Of a stretch of 60,205 bases of DNA, positions 7,205 to 16,776 are shown piece by piece. The notes beneath the pieces were generated by a model. The model searched no databases. It had not been told where the DNA came from and saw nothing but the letters and a program-made list of their open reading frames with translations. The position numbers and the translations under genes were made by a program. The first letter of the stretch is position 1; every line of letters begins with the position of its first letter. Origin of the DNA: Acidobacteriota bacterium (GTDB lineage Bacteria; Acidobacteriota; Thermoanaerobaculia; Multivoradales; Multivoraceae). The DNA lies in assembly GCA_026707325.1 (NCBI GenBank), contig JAPOXA010000157.1, positions 1 through 60,205 on the forward strand, in the 5' to 3' direction.

Positions 7205-9622
7205 CTAGCCCCGGGCCTGCAGGCGCCGCCCGTTCTCGACCGCTTCCCTGGCCTCGGGCAGGCGTCCCTTCCGGTTGAGGATGTCGGCTAGCACGAAGTA
7301 GCCGAACGGTCCGAAGACGCCCTCCGGATCGCGGCGCAACCCCTCGCGGACCAGTAGCTCGGCGCGGTCCAGGTCGTCGCCGCGATCCATGTGCAGCTTG
7401 GCCAGGTGGTAGTAGCCGAGAACGAACTCCGGGTTCGAGCGGATCGCCGTGCGCCACATCTCCAGGTGATCCTCCGGCCGGCCGAGCCGACCGTACAGGT
7501 GTCCCAGGTTGAACTGGGCGCGGAAGTGGTAGGGCGCGTGCAGGATCGCCTGCTCGTAAGCCGCCGCTGCCTCCTGGGGGCGGCCGGCCTCCTCGTGAGT
7601 CAGCGCCAGGTTGAAGTAGGGCTGGCCGATCTCCGGGTTCTTGGCGATCGCCTTCTCGAAGTGAACTGCCGATTCCCGGCTCCGGCCCAGGAGGGCCAGG
7701 AGCTCGCCGTGCTGATTGTGGATCCACGCCGGCGCCACCTCTTCGGCGGCTGCCGCTTCAACGACGCGTAGCGCGTCGGGGAGGCGGTCCAGATCGGCGT
7801 AGATGTCGCTCATCGCGATCGCCGCGTTCGATTCGTAGGGCGCGAGTTCCACCAGCCGGTGAAATCCCACCAGCGCCTCCTCGAGGCGGCCGAGCCGCCA
7901 GTAGCTCGTGGCGAGTCCGAGCAGGGAAGCCTGGTGTTCCGGGTTCAACGCGAGCGCCTGCTGGTAGAGCGCCAGCGCCTGACCGTGGAGTTCGGCTGAA
8001 GCTGCTGCGTCTCCGCGCCGCGACGCCTCGTCGGCGCGCCGCCCGATGATCCCGCCCAGCATCTGGTTCGCGTCGACGATGCTGGCGTCCAGATCCAGGG
8101 CGGCGCGCAGGTACTCCTCGGCTCCCTCTTCATCGCCCTGTCCGATGAAGCTCTGCGCTTCCATGATCGCCCGGTGGACGGCGATCCTCTCCTTCGGATC
8201 CGTGCGCTCGACTCCGTCGTCCTCATCGACACCGCTGTTTGCGCGGCCGGCCAGGTAGCCTAAGGCGCGTAGCTGCGCCAGCGTCTCGGTATCGAGGTCG
8301 GGGCGCCCGCCGGGCCGGTCGCCTGACGACTTGAGGTAGTCGGAGTAAGCGAGCAGGCGTTCGCGCAGGGACCGCGCCAGGTCCCGTTCCTGAAGCAGGA
8401 CGTTGTTCGCTTCGCCGGCGTCCTCCCGGAGCAGGTAGAGTTCCGGGTTCGTCGTTTCGATGAACTTCTCTGACTCGGTGCGGATCGAGCGCAGGGGCGC
8501 CCAGTTGTAGTGGTAGAGGGAGTAGTACGACTCCGTGTAGACCTCCCGCGGCGATGCCGGTTGGCGGCCCAGGATCAGCGACCGCAGATCGACGCCCTGC
8601 ACCTCCGGTGGCACGTCCTGGCCGACGATCGAGAGGACGGTCGGCAGGATGTCGACGTGGCTGACCGCTTCGTTGACGACCCGACCTTCGAAGTTTCCGA
8701 AGGGCAGCCGCAAGATGAGCGGAACGTGGACGGTCGAGTCATAGATGAAGTAGCCATGGAATCCCTCGCCGTGCTGCCCCAGTCCCTCGCCGTGGTCGGA
8801 GGTGAGAATGAAGACCGAGTCGTCCAGCACGCCGCGGCTCTCCAGCCCTTCGCGCAGCAGGCCGACGAGCGAGTCGGTGTAGGCCACTTCCGCGTCGTAG
8901 GGGCGGTCGGGATACTGGGACCTGAAGGGCTCGGGCGGCGTGTAGGGGTCGTGCGGCTCGAACAGATGGACCCACAGGAAGAAGGGGGCATCGCGGGGTT
9001 CGTCGAGCCAGGCCAGCGCGTGCTCGATCGTGTCCGGCCCCTCGTGCTGCACCTGGCCGACGTTGACGGAGGGCTTTCTCGGGTCGAGCTGGAAGTCGTC
9101 ACGGTAGCGGTCGAAGCCGCGGCCGATTCCCCACCGGGAATCGAGGACGAAGGCGCTGATGAACCCCGCCGTGTCCCAACCGGCCACAGAAAGCACCTCG
9201 GCGAGAGTGGGAAGCGTTTCGTCCAGGGAGTAGCCGACGTTCTCCCGGACGCCGTGGAACGGCGGGTAGGTGCCGGTCATGATCGAGCAGTGGGCCGGCA
9301 GCGTGAACGGCACCGTGGTCGCGGCGTTCGAAAAGCGCACGCCTTCCCGGGCGAGCCTGTCCATGTGGGGCGTGGAGACGAGTTCGGAGCCGTAGCTGGA
9401 GAGACGATCGGCACGCAGCGTGTCGATCGTCACCAGAATGACGTTCAGCCGGTCGGCGGCGACCTCTCCGGCCAGTTCCGTCCAGGTCGGCAGCGGTTCC
9501 CGTTCGGCTTCCGGGACGGGCTCCGGGGCATCCCCGGGATCGCCGCCGGGGCCACAGCCGGCCGCCACACCCAAGGTGAGGACGAGCAATCGCGAGCCGA
9601 CCGCCCAGGGAAGTGAGCGCAA
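7205..9622 (-). CDS. sulfatase-like (alkaline-phosphatase superfamily) lipoprotein with TPR repeats
   Basis: The 805-aa product starts at TTG 9622 with a lipobox (LGVAAGC). Residues about 60-430 are a sulfatase-fold domain: VILVTIDTLRADRLSSYG metal site, then TLPAHCSIMTG, and SDHGEGLGQHGEGFHG. Residues about 470-800 are TPR repeats (for example PEIGQPYFNLALTHEEAGRP). At the nucleophile position the family's Cys/Ser-x-Pro-x-Arg is replaced by Thr-x-Pro-x-His, so no formylglycine can form. A Thr nucleophile as in phospho-transfer members of the superfamily is more likely than true sulfatase action. It is convergent with the upstream lipoprotein gene, 7 nt away. Confidence 0.8.
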   Translation of the reverse strand: MRSLPWAVGSRLLVLTLGVAAGCGPGGDPGDAPEPVPEAEREPLPTWTELAGEVAADRLNVILVTIDTLRADRLSSYGSELVSTPHMDRLAREGVRFSNAATTVPFTLPAHCSIMTGTYPPFHGVRENVGYSLDETLPTLAEVLSVAGWDTAGFISAFVLDSRWGIGRGFDRYRDDFQLDPRKPSVNVGQVQHEGPDTIEHALAWLDEPRDAPFFLWVHLFEPHDPYTPPEPFRSQYPDRPYDAEVAYTDSLVGLLREGLESRGVLDDSVFILTSDHGEGLGQHGEGFHGYFIYDSTVHVPLILRLPFGNFEGRVVNEAVSHVDILPTVLSIVGQDVPPEVQGVDLRSLILGRQPASPREVYTESYYSLYHYNWAPLRSIRTESEKFIETTNPELYLLREDAGEANNVLLQERDLARSLRERLLAYSDYLKSSGDRPGGRPDLDTETLAQLRALGYLAGRANSGVDEDDGVERTDPKERIAVHRAIMEAQSFIGQGDEEGAEEYLRAALDLDASIVDANQMLGGIIGRRADEASRRGDAAASAELHGQALALYQQALALNPEHQASLLGLATSYWRLGRLEEALVGFHRLVELAPYESNAAIAMSDIYADLDRLPDALRVVEAAAAEEVAPAWIHNQHGELLALLGRSRESAVHFEKAIAKNPEIGQPYFNLALTHEEAGRPQEAAAAYEQAILHAPYHFRAQFNLGHLYGRLGRPEDHLEMWRTAIRSNPEFVLGYYHLAKLHMDRGDDLDRAELLVREGLRRDPEGVFGPFGYFVLADILNRKGRLPEAREAVENGRRLQARG

Positions 9623-9735
9623 GTCCTGCAGCCTCCCGTTCGAGATGAACGTCTGAAAACGTGCCGGCTTCCATCGTACTAAGCTGCCGCGGTGGGGGCC
9701 CGCAGGATTGGACTTCCGGGGAAGGAGATGAAGCG

Positions 9736-10368
9736 ATGGAGATCGTTCAGGCAGCGGAGGAACATCTGGACCGCTACGTGGATCAGTTCACCGACCTGGT
9801 CTGGGAAACCGGCCCCGCGTCCTACGGCTACCAGTTCGACGGCCGGGAGCTGTTCGACCTGATGATCAAGGCCGCATGGCGGGTGCCGGGCACGCTGTAC
9901 TCGTACGACCGCACCACGCTGGCGCTGGACGGCGACGAACTGCTGGGGCTCGAACTCGGCTACGCCGGCCCGGAGTTCTCGCCGCGCAAGAAGGCGCTAG
10001 GCGGCCTCTGGGGCCCGATGCTGGAGTCGGGTGAGGTCACGATGGAACGGTTGAACCTGCTCGCCGAGCGGGCCTACCAGTGCAAGTACCTGAACGCGGT
10101 GATCCCGTCGAGCGTGTACTACATCTGCGCGCTGGCGGTGGAGGAGCCGCTACGGGGCAAGGGCATCGGCAAGAAGCTCGTCGACCATGCGATCGAGCGG
10201 AGCAAGCAGGCCGGCATGCGAGGCCTCCATCTCGACGTCCTGTCGGACGCGGATGCGGTCGGCTTCTACCGATATCTGGGGATGCACTGCCTCGCCCAGG
10301 TCGTTGCGCCGATTCCACATGAGAACGGCGTACCGATGGAAATGCGGATGGCGCTGAACTTTAACTAG
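9736..10368 (+). CDS. GNAT-family N-acetyltransferase
   Basis: The 210-aa cytoplasmic protein carries the acetyl-CoA binding signature of the GNAT fold (VEEPLRGKGIGKKLVDHAIERS, of the R/Q-x-x-G-x-G/A type) in its C-terminal half, followed by GLHLDVLSDADAVGFYRYLG, the usual strand-helix that ends the fold. The N-terminal half is divergent. The ATG at 9736 is preceded by GAAGGAG. It stands alone between divergent and convergent neighbours, so substrate cannot be inferred. Confidence 0.8.
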   Translation: MEIVQAAEEHLDRYVDQFTDLVWETGPASYGYQFDGRELFDLMIKAAWRVPGTLYSYDRTTLALDGDELLGLELGYAGPEFSPRKKALGGLWGPMLESGEVTMERLNLLAERAYQCKYLNAVIPSSVYYICALAVEEPLRGKGIGKKLVDHAIERSKQAGMRGLHLDVLSDADAVGFYRYLGMHCLAQVVAPIPHENGVPMEMRMALNFN

Positions 10369-10389
10369 GCGGCCGCACGGCGGAATCGG

Positions 10390-12612
10390 CTACGGGCCGA
10401 GCAGGTCCTCCAGCTCGCGCACGCCGCTGTCGAAGCGTTCGAACGCGCGCTGGGCCCGGGCGCGGTCGGCCAGGTCGCCGCTACGGTCGAGTTCCGCCGC
10501 GCTCTGCATGACGCGTCCGATCGCCTGCCGTACCTGGCCGCGTTGCCGGGCGCTCAGGCCGACCAGGCGGTCGAGCAGCACTTCGGCGAGGTCGCGGGCG
10601 TCGAAGGCCGGTACGTAGAGAGTCAGCCATTCGCCGTTCTCGATCTGGGTGCGGACCCGGTCCCGCTTGTTCGCCATCAGCGCCATGATGGCGTTTCGGT
10701 CCTCCGGGATCGTCATCGGCGGCCGCTCGTGGCTGTGCGGCCCGGCGCGGATGACACCGCCGCCGCGGGAAGCACCGGCGGGCGGCTCCACCGTCGTCTC
10801 CTCGAAGTAGAAGTCGTACCGCTGCTGCTCACCGGCCAGCCAGACGTGGGCGAAGAACTCGCTCGGCAGCTCCTCGGGAATCTCGGAAACGAGGTACTGG
10901 CTGCCGATCAGAGGCGCCATCGGGTAGCGGGTCTCGTCCCAGCTCTCCGTCTCCTCGTTCCACGCTTCGAACACGACGTCGCCGCCGAAGTTCCGCGGAT
11001 CGACCGGCTGCTTGAAGTCGTCGTAGACGTAGAGACGGAACTCGCCGGGCTGGGGCAGGGCGCCCTCCAGGTGGTGGTAGTTGTTCGCCGCCATGAAGAA
11101 CTGGCCGCCGTGAAGCGGGTTGTGGTCCATGTGGGCGGCGGCGTTCGGGTCGGCCGGGTTGAGCGCGAAACCCGGCGTCGCGCCACCTTCGCCGCCGACC
11201 GGCAGGTCGGTGCCGCCGAGGCCGGCGGCCAGCATGCCGCCGCGGGACTGGGGCTCGTTGCGCGGCACGAAGATCTCCGGTAGGACGAGGTGGTCGTCGA
11301 GCTCGTAGTCGACGTGGAGCGCGAAGGGCTGGACGATGGGGTTCTTCGCCTTGCCGACGTCGAACGATCCGATCAGCTCGACCCGTGTGCCCGGCGGCGC
11401 ATGGACCGCCTCCTCGAACAGGTAGGAGGCGGGGAACTCGGGGTCGTACTCGGGCACGTACAGGACCGTTTGCGTCCGGCCGTCGGGAAAGTGGATCTGC
11501 ACCTCCATCGTGGCGATCAGGTCGCCGACGTGCGGATGCAGGCCGATCAGCCGGGCGCGTTCGGTGATCGTCAGGCTTGCGGTCTGGGGCCGGGCGGCAC
11601 GCCGGCCCTTCAGGGTGAGTTGACCTCCCGCCTGCTGCCCTTCGACCCACAGTTCCACTTCGTCCTCGGTCTGGGCGAGGAACAGGCCCAGGCCCGAGCG
11701 GTCACGGATCTCGGTGCGCGAGTCGTCGTTCGGCCGTCTGCGGTACTCGACCACGAGTTCGATCGTCGAGCCGCGGCGCAGCCGCTTGCCGGCGCCGTCC
11801 GGCAGCAGCACCGGGTCGTCGCCGCGCAACCATTGGCCGAGGAAGTGGGGGCCAGGGCGACCGGTGCGCATTCGCGTGGGCTCCGGCTCGTCCTCGTCGC
11901 GGAAGGGGTCGTAGGGGACCTGGACCTCGACCTCGAGCAGTTCCGGCGGCGCGTCCTCAGGTTCGTGGACCCAGGCCGCCATTCGGTACACCACGCCGGG
12001 GTGCTGGGGCCGGAACTCGTAGCCGGTGACCCAGGTATCCTCCTCGAGTTCGACGGCGAGCCGCTCTCGACCAAGAGCGGCGTGCTGCCCGGACGCGACG
12101 ACCGTTTCGGCGGTGGGCTCGATCACCAGGTCGGGAACGCCGAGCACCCATTCTTCCCGGGTGAACTCCGGCGGGGGAGGCAGGTTGCGGCGCGGTCCCT
12201 GCGGTCCGCCGCCCTGCACCCAGGCGACCACGATGTCGATCTCCTGCTGGCTCATGCGACGCGAGTTCCGGAAGTGGTCGTAGCGCGCGTCGGCCGTCCA
12301 CGGCGGCATGCTGCCGGTCAGCAGTTCCTCCTCGATCGCCACCGCCCAGGCGCGGGCACCGGGTTTGGCGTCGTTGCCGTAGGTCGTCAGGTCGATGTAG
12401 TCCGGCGCCGACCCCTTCGGGTTGTGGCAGGGCATGCAGTAGCGGCGGAGGATCGGGCGGACATCGTCGGCGAAGTTGATGTCAGTCGTGATCCGCACGT
12501 GGGCGGGCGCGGGTTCGGTAGCGATTCCCGTCAGGGTCAGGGTGGCCAGCGCGACGGTGGCCGCGGCCGCGGCGAAGCGGCGGTGGCTCTGGGTTGCTCG
12601 CTTCCGCCTCAT
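10390..12612 (-). CDS. secreted c-heme protein with copper type II monooxygenase-like fold
   Basis: The 740-aa exported protein has a signal peptide (residues 1-37) and a cytochrome c-like domain with CMPCH (RYCMPCHNPKGSAPDY) and an SMPPW segment that may supply the axial Met. A long beta-rich region follows with HPHVGDLIATMEVQIHFPDG and HVDYELDDH, resembling copper type II ascorbate-dependent monooxygenases that carry a fused cytochrome c domain. Paired His residues could be copper ligands, but I cannot confirm all of them. Its ATG overlaps the pyrE stop (ATGA), an odd partner for an exported redox protein. Substrate unknown. Confidence 0.6.
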   Translation of the reverse strand: MRRKRATQSHRRFAAAAATVALATLTLTGIATEPAPAHVRITTDINFADDVRPILRRYCMPCHNPKGSAPDYIDLTTYGNDAKPGARAWAVAIEEELLTGSMPPWTADARYDHFRNSRRMSQQEIDIVVAWVQGGGPQGPRRNLPPPPEFTREEWVLGVPDLVIEPTAETVVASGQHAALGRERLAVELEEDTWVTGYEFRPQHPGVVYRMAAWVHEPEDAPPELLEVEVQVPYDPFRDEDEPEPTRMRTGRPGPHFLGQWLRGDDPVLLPDGAGKRLRRGSTIELVVEYRRRPNDDSRTEIRDRSGLGLFLAQTEDEVELWVEGQQAGGQLTLKGRRAARPQTASLTITERARLIGLHPHVGDLIATMEVQIHFPDGRTQTVLYVPEYDPEFPASYLFEEAVHAPPGTRVELIGSFDVGKAKNPIVQPFALHVDYELDDHLVLPEIFVPRNEPQSRGGMLAAGLGGTDLPVGGEGGATPGFALNPADPNAAAHMDHNPLHGGQFFMAANNYHHLEGALPQPGEFRLYVYDDFKQPVDPRNFGGDVVFEAWNEETESWDETRYPMAPLIGSQYLVSEIPEELPSEFFAHVWLAGEQQRYDFYFEETTVEPPAGASRGGGVIRAGPHSHERPPMTIPEDRNAIMALMANKRDRVRTQIENGEWLTLYVPAFDARDLAEVLLDRLVGLSARQRGQVRQAIGRVMQSAAELDRSGDLADRARAQRAFERFDSGVRELEDLLGP

Positions 12613-13235
12613 CGTCCATCTCTGGAGTAGAGCGTCAGATCGCCCTCGTTGTCGGCGACGAACAGCGGCCGGAAGTCGTAGCCGCGGCTTCGCAGACGGT
12701 CACCACCGCCCTCCTGGCGGTCGACGACCGCCGATACCGCGGCGACTTCGCAGCCTTCCGCTTCGACCGCCTCGATCGCACGGAGGATCGAGCCGGCCGA
12801 TGTGACGACGTCGTCGACCACGGCCACCCGCCGGCCCGCGACGATCAGCTTGCGGCCGTCCGGATGGTACGAGGCGTCGATGCGGGCGCTCGTGCCGTGG
12901 CCCTTCGCCTTGTTCCGCACGAGGAACCCGAAGAGCGGCGTACCGTCCAGGTCACTCGCGACGGACGCCGCCGTAGCCAGGTAGGCGCCGCCGACCTCGG
13001 GCCCGCCCACGGCGTCGACTCCGAAGGGCCGCAACTGCTCGCAGAGGGCTTCACCGATCAGCCGCGAGCCTCGCGGCGACAGCACCGTCGCCTTCGTGTC
13101 GCAGTAGAAGTGGGAGCGCGCACCGGAGGTCAGCACGAAGTCCCCCTTGGCGATGCTCCGCTCCTGGAGAAGCGCCCTCAACTCGTGCAATCGCGTGTCT
13201 CGCTCGGTGTCCGGCACGGCCGGAGAGGGTATCAA
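12609..13235 (-). CDS. pyrE: orotate phosphoribosyltransferase
   Basis: The 208-aa protein converts orotate and PRPP to orotidine monophosphate in pyrimidine synthesis. It shows the PRPP-binding loop VAVVDDVVTSAGSILRAI, the substrate loop region KGHGTSARID, and the N-terminal KGDFVLTSGARSHFYCD typical of PyrE. Length fits the family. The start is uncertain: TTG at 13235 or GTG at 13217, neither with a clear Shine-Dalgarno. It overlaps the downstream cytochrome/monooxygenase-like gene by 4 nt and diverges from mog across a 44-nt gap. Confidence 0.92.
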   Translation of the reverse strand: MIPSPAVPDTERDTRLHELRALLQERSIAKGDFVLTSGARSHFYCDTKATVLSPRGSRLIGEALCEQLRPFGVDAVGGPEVGGAYLATAASVASDLDGTPLFGFLVRNKAKGHGTSARIDASYHPDGRKLIVAGRRVAVVDDVVTSAGSILRAIEAVEAEGCEVAAVSAVVDRQEGGGDRLRSRGYDFRPLFVADNEGDLTLYSRDGR

Positions 13236-13279
13236 CGCGACGATGGCGACGGGCCGTTCCCGATTGTTATCGTGACGCC

Positions 13280-13828
13280 GTGCGCTCCGCCCGCATCGGC
13301 ATCGTCACGGTCTCGGATCGCGCGTCGCGTGGCGAGTACGAGGACCGCGGCGGTCCGGCGATCCGCGACTACCTGGCGGAGGTGTTGACCTCGCCCTGGG
13401 AAGCCTGCGCGCGGGTCGTGGAGGACGAGGTCGAGCAGATCGCGGCGGCGCTGCGCGAACTCTGTGACGACGAAGAGTGCTGCCTGGTCGTGACCACCGG
13501 TGGCACCGGCCCCGCGCAGCGCGACGTGACGCCGGAGGCCACTTTGGCCGTATGCGAGAAAGAGATGCCGGGCTTTGGCGACCTGATGCGGCAGGTGTCG
13601 CTCCAGGCCGTGCCGACGGCGATCCTGTCGCGACAGACGGCGGGGATCCGTGGCTCGTCGCTGATCGTCAACCTGCCGGGGCAGCCGAAGGCGATCGGCG
13701 AGTGCCTGGACGCCGTGTTCCCGGCGATCCCCTACTGCGTCGACCTGATCGGCGGGCCGTACCTGACGACGAACGAGGAACGGATCAAGGCGTTCCGGCC
13801 GAAGTCGGCGAGGAAGCCGGGCGGTTGA
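13280..13828 (+). CDS. mog: molybdopterin adenylyltransferase (MogA/MoaB type)
   Basis: The 182-aa protein starts at GTG 13280 with the MoCF signature RIGIVTVSDRASRGEYEDRG. It contains the conserved TTGGTGPAQRDVTPEAT loop that binds molybdopterin, and SLIVNLPGQPKAI near the C-terminus. It adenylylates molybdopterin before metal insertion. The length and the long C-terminal tail are like MogA. A penicillin-acylase-type gene starts 2 nt after its stop; the functional reason for this coupling is not evident. No molybdoenzyme is seen in the window. Confidence 0.88.
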   Translation: MRSARIGIVTVSDRASRGEYEDRGGPAIRDYLAEVLTSPWEACARVVEDEVEQIAAALRELCDDEECCLVVTTGGTGPAQRDVTPEATLAVCEKEMPGFGDLMRQVSLQAVPTAILSRQTAGIRGSSLIVNLPGQPKAIGECLDAVFPAIPYCVDLIGGPYLTTNEERIKAFRPKSARKPGG

Positions 13829-13830
13829 AG

Positions 13831-16068
13831 ATGAGACTCGGCACGGTGAGTGCAGCGGGGCCGCAGCTGGTTCACCGTGCGCTCCTCGCCGTCTTGCTGC
13901 TGACGCTGGCCGCGGCCTGTGCACCGCCCGGCGGCGGCGAGGAAGCGACCGTCTACCGTGACACCTGGGGCGTCCCCCACATCTACGCCGAGTCCGCCGA
14001 GGCTGGGCTCTACGCCTCCGGTTGGGCGATGGCGGAGGACCGCCTGTCGCAACTGCTCGAGAACTACCTGTTCGGACTCGGCGAGTACGCCGCCGCCTTC
14101 GGCCCCGGCAACAACGACGCCTGGGTGCGGTCCGATCTCGAGTCGCGGATGTGGGACCACTACGGCACGGCGAAGCGTCACTACGAGGCCAAGCTCAACC
14201 CGGAACTCCGCCGGCACCTGGCGGCCTTCATCGCGGGCATCAACGACTACCTGACGCAGCACCCGGAGGAAGTGCCGGACTGGTGGGGCGACCGCCCGGT
14301 CGACGTCTACATGCCGGTCGCCTTCAGCCGCCAGTTCATCTGGAGCTGGCCGGCGGGGCAGGCCCGTTCCGACCTGCGGGCCGTGGGCATCGAGCCGAAC
14401 TTCGACGTCGACCTGCGGGCGTCGAACGCGATCGCGCTGGCGCCGGACCAGACGACGTTCGGCGCCGCGGCGCTGATCATCGACCCGCACCTCTCCTGGC
14501 TCGGCCGACACCGCTACTGGGAGCTGCGGCTCCACGCCGGCGACATCCACATCAGCGGTTTCGCCACGTCGGGCTTCCCGTACGTCAACCTGGGCCACAA
14601 CGAGCACGTCGCCTGGGCCCACACGACCGGCGGCCCGGACACCGCCGACGTCTACGAACTGACCCTGGACCCGGAGGACCCGAGCCGCTACCTCTACGAC
14701 GGCGAGTGGCGGCAGATGGAGAGCCGCACGGTCGAAGTTTCGGTCGCCGGCGAGGCGAAGCCGCGCGAGGCGACGTTCTGGTTCTCGCATCACGGCCCGA
14801 TCGTCGCCCGCCGCGGCGGTCGGGCGTACGCGGCGGCTCTCGCCTACGAGGAGGAGATCGGCTACCTGGAGTCCAAGTACTGGTTCATGGTGGCCGAGGA
14901 CTACCAGGGCGCAGCCGCGGCCCTGGACGTGCGCCAGATCATGCCGCAGAACGTGATGATCGCGGACACCGGCGGGAACATCTACTATCAGCGGACCGGC
15001 AGGGTCCCGATCCGGCCCGACGGCTACGACTGGAGCCGGCCCGTCGACGGTTCCACGTCCGAAACCGAATGGCTGGGCATCCACCCGGCGTCGGAGCTGA
15101 TGTCCCTGCTCAATCCCGAGCGCGGCTACATGCAGAATAACAACATCGGCCCGGACACGATGCTGGTCGACTCGCCGCTCGTGCCGGAGCGCTACCCCAC
15201 CTACCTCTACAACCAGCCCGCCCTCTACACCCACCAGCGAGGCGCGGTCGCTGTTTCCCTGCTGGAAGCGAAACGGGCAGCCGGGGCCAAGTGGAGCGAA
15301 GAGGAGATCGTCGAGTTGGCGCTCGACCGTTCGGTCTACCAGTTCGAGCGCTGGGTCGAGGAGTTGAATCGCGCGCAAGCCGCCGTTCCCGGCCCCCGCA
15401 TGCCGAAGCAGGGGGTCGTGATGAGCCCGATCCTGCAGTGGGACGGCGTCGTCGAGCCCGACTCCCGGGGCGCGCTCACCTACTTCCGGTGGCGCGAGGC
15501 ACTGCGCGGCCTGGCCGGCGATGAACGAATGAACGAGATGACATCGAGGGTCAACGACTACCTGGAGCTGTTCCGCGAGGCGCCGGAACCACCCGGCCTG
15601 CGGGACGAAGACCTGCCGTTGCTGGTCGAGGCGGTCGACATCGCGGCGGAGGCCTACCTGTCAGGCCCGGGCGGTCAGCGTCCGGTCTTTGGCGACGTCT
15701 TTAGGGTCGGCCGCCAGGACTCGAACGACGAAGTGTCCTGGCCGGTCGGCGGCGGCTCGCTCGGCGAAGCCGGGATGGCGACCATGCGTGCGGTCGGTTT
15801 CAGCCAGCCGCGCGCCGACGGCCGCCGCTGGGGAAACCGCGGCCAGACCTCGACCGAGGTCGTCATCCTCAGCAACCCGATCCGCAGCTACACCCAGCCC
15901 CCGATCGGCCAGAGCGACCGCCCCGACTCGCCGCACTACCGCGATCAGGCCGAGAAGCTGTTTTCGGTCGGCGCCATGAAGCCGAGCTGGTTCGCCCGCG
16001 AGGAACTGCTCGCCGCCGGCGGCAAGAACGTCGTCTCCGAGATGCGGCTGGTCTACCGGCCGGAGTAG
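13831..16068 (+). CDS. penicillin acylase (Ntn-hydrolase) family lipoprotein
   Basis: The 745-aa exported protein has a lipobox signal (LLLTLAAAC) and the whole penicillin amidase layout: N-terminal alpha region with DTWGVPHIYAES and GWAMAEDRLSQLLENY, then the autocatalytic junction. Ser198 in RASNAIALAP is the expected N-terminal nucleophile, followed by AALIIDPHLSW and GFPYVNLGHNEHVAWAHT. Family members hydrolyse amide bonds of acyl-homoserine lactones, beta-lactams or related compounds. Start ATG is 2 nt after mog. Substrate is open; quorum-signal cleavage is possible for this family but nothing in the sequence decides it. Confidence 0.85.
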   Translation: MRLGTVSAAGPQLVHRALLAVLLLTLAAACAPPGGGEEATVYRDTWGVPHIYAESAEAGLYASGWAMAEDRLSQLLENYLFGLGEYAAAFGPGNNDAWVRSDLESRMWDHYGTAKRHYEAKLNPELRRHLAAFIAGINDYLTQHPEEVPDWWGDRPVDVYMPVAFSRQFIWSWPAGQARSDLRAVGIEPNFDVDLRASNAIALAPDQTTFGAAALIIDPHLSWLGRHRYWELRLHAGDIHISGFATSGFPYVNLGHNEHVAWAHTTGGPDTADVYELTLDPEDPSRYLYDGEWRQMESRTVEVSVAGEAKPREATFWFSHHGPIVARRGGRAYAAALAYEEEIGYLESKYWFMVAEDYQGAAAALDVRQIMPQNVMIADTGGNIYYQRTGRVPIRPDGYDWSRPVDGSTSETEWLGIHPASELMSLLNPERGYMQNNNIGPDTMLVDSPLVPERYPTYLYNQPALYTHQRGAVAVSLLEAKRAAGAKWSEEEIVELALDRSVYQFERWVEELNRAQAAVPGPRMPKQGVVMSPILQWDGVVEPDSRGALTYFRWREALRGLAGDERMNEMTSRVNDYLELFREAPEPPGLRDEDLPLLVEAVDIAAEAYLSGPGGQRPVFGDVFRVGRQDSNDEVSWPVGGGSLGEAGMATMRAVGFSQPRADGRRWGNRGQTSTEVVILSNPIRSYTQPPIGQSDRPDSPHYRDQAEKLFSVGAMKPSWFAREELLAAGGKNVVSEMRLVYRPE

Positions 16069-16078
16069 AGGGGTCCCG

Positions 16079-16762
16079 ATGCGTCATCTTCACAGGGCCT
16101 GGTGCGCTGCCGCGGTCGCGGCCACCGCGATGGCGGTTCCGGCAACCGTCTCCGCCCAGTCAGGCCACAACCTGGAGCGTCCCGAACACTGGAAGGTCCG
16201 CTACGAAGGTTCCGACGAAGCGGCCGAACGCAACTTCGTCGTCATGCGCCCCGGCTGGCACGTCTACGCCGGCCCCGGCGGCCTGCTCTGGGACCCGGGC
16301 CGCTTCGCCTCGGGCAACTACGCCGTCAAGAGCACGATCTACCTGTTCCCGAAAGGCGATCCGGACCGGTCCGGCTCAACCCGCGTCGACGCGCCCTTCG
16401 GTCTCTTCCTCGGTGGCCGCGATCTCGAAGGGGAAACGCCGACCTACGTCTCCTTCCAGATCGACAGCGCCGGCCGGTTCCGGATAGCCCAGCACCTTGG
16501 CGACGAGGTCCAGGAGCGCGCACCGTGGACTTCCCACGACGCCGTCACCGTGCTGGAGGAGCCGGCCACCTCGCCCGCCGAGAACGTCCTTGAAGTCGAC
16601 ATCCGAGGCGAACAGACGATCTTCTACATCGGCGGCGAGGCCGTCGCCGACTTGCCGTCGGACGAACTTGATCTCAAGGGTGTCGTCGGCCTAGTCGCCG
16701 GCGAAGGCCTCAGCCTCCACATCACCGAAATCGCGATCGGCCCGAACCGCCGAAACCAATAG
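16079..16762 (+). CDS. secreted beta-sandwich protein of unknown function
   Basis: The 227-aa product has a signal peptide ending at VSAQ and a body of about 200 residues with alternating strands (FVVMRPGWHVYAGPGGLLWD, YVSFQIDSAGRFRI, GLSLHITEIAIGP). This resembles LamG/DUF1080-like jelly-roll domains that bind sugars or polymers. GAGGGG precedes the ATG. It lies 10 nt after the penicillin-acylase-type gene, so the three rightward genes from mog form one unit. The stop is followed after 14 nt by the left arm of a large inverted repeat. Confidence 0.55.
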   Translation: MRHLHRAWCAAAVAATAMAVPATVSAQSGHNLERPEHWKVRYEGSDEAAERNFVVMRPGWHVYAGPGGLLWDPGRFASGNYAVKSTIYLFPKGDPDRSGSTRVDAPFGLFLGGRDLEGETPTYVSFQIDSAGRFRIAQHLGDEVQERAPWTSHDAVTVLEEPATSPAENVLEVDIRGEQTIFYIGGEAVADLPSDELDLKGVVGLVAGEGLSLHITEIAIGPNRRNQ

Positions 16763-16776
16763 CCCGACGACCTCCA

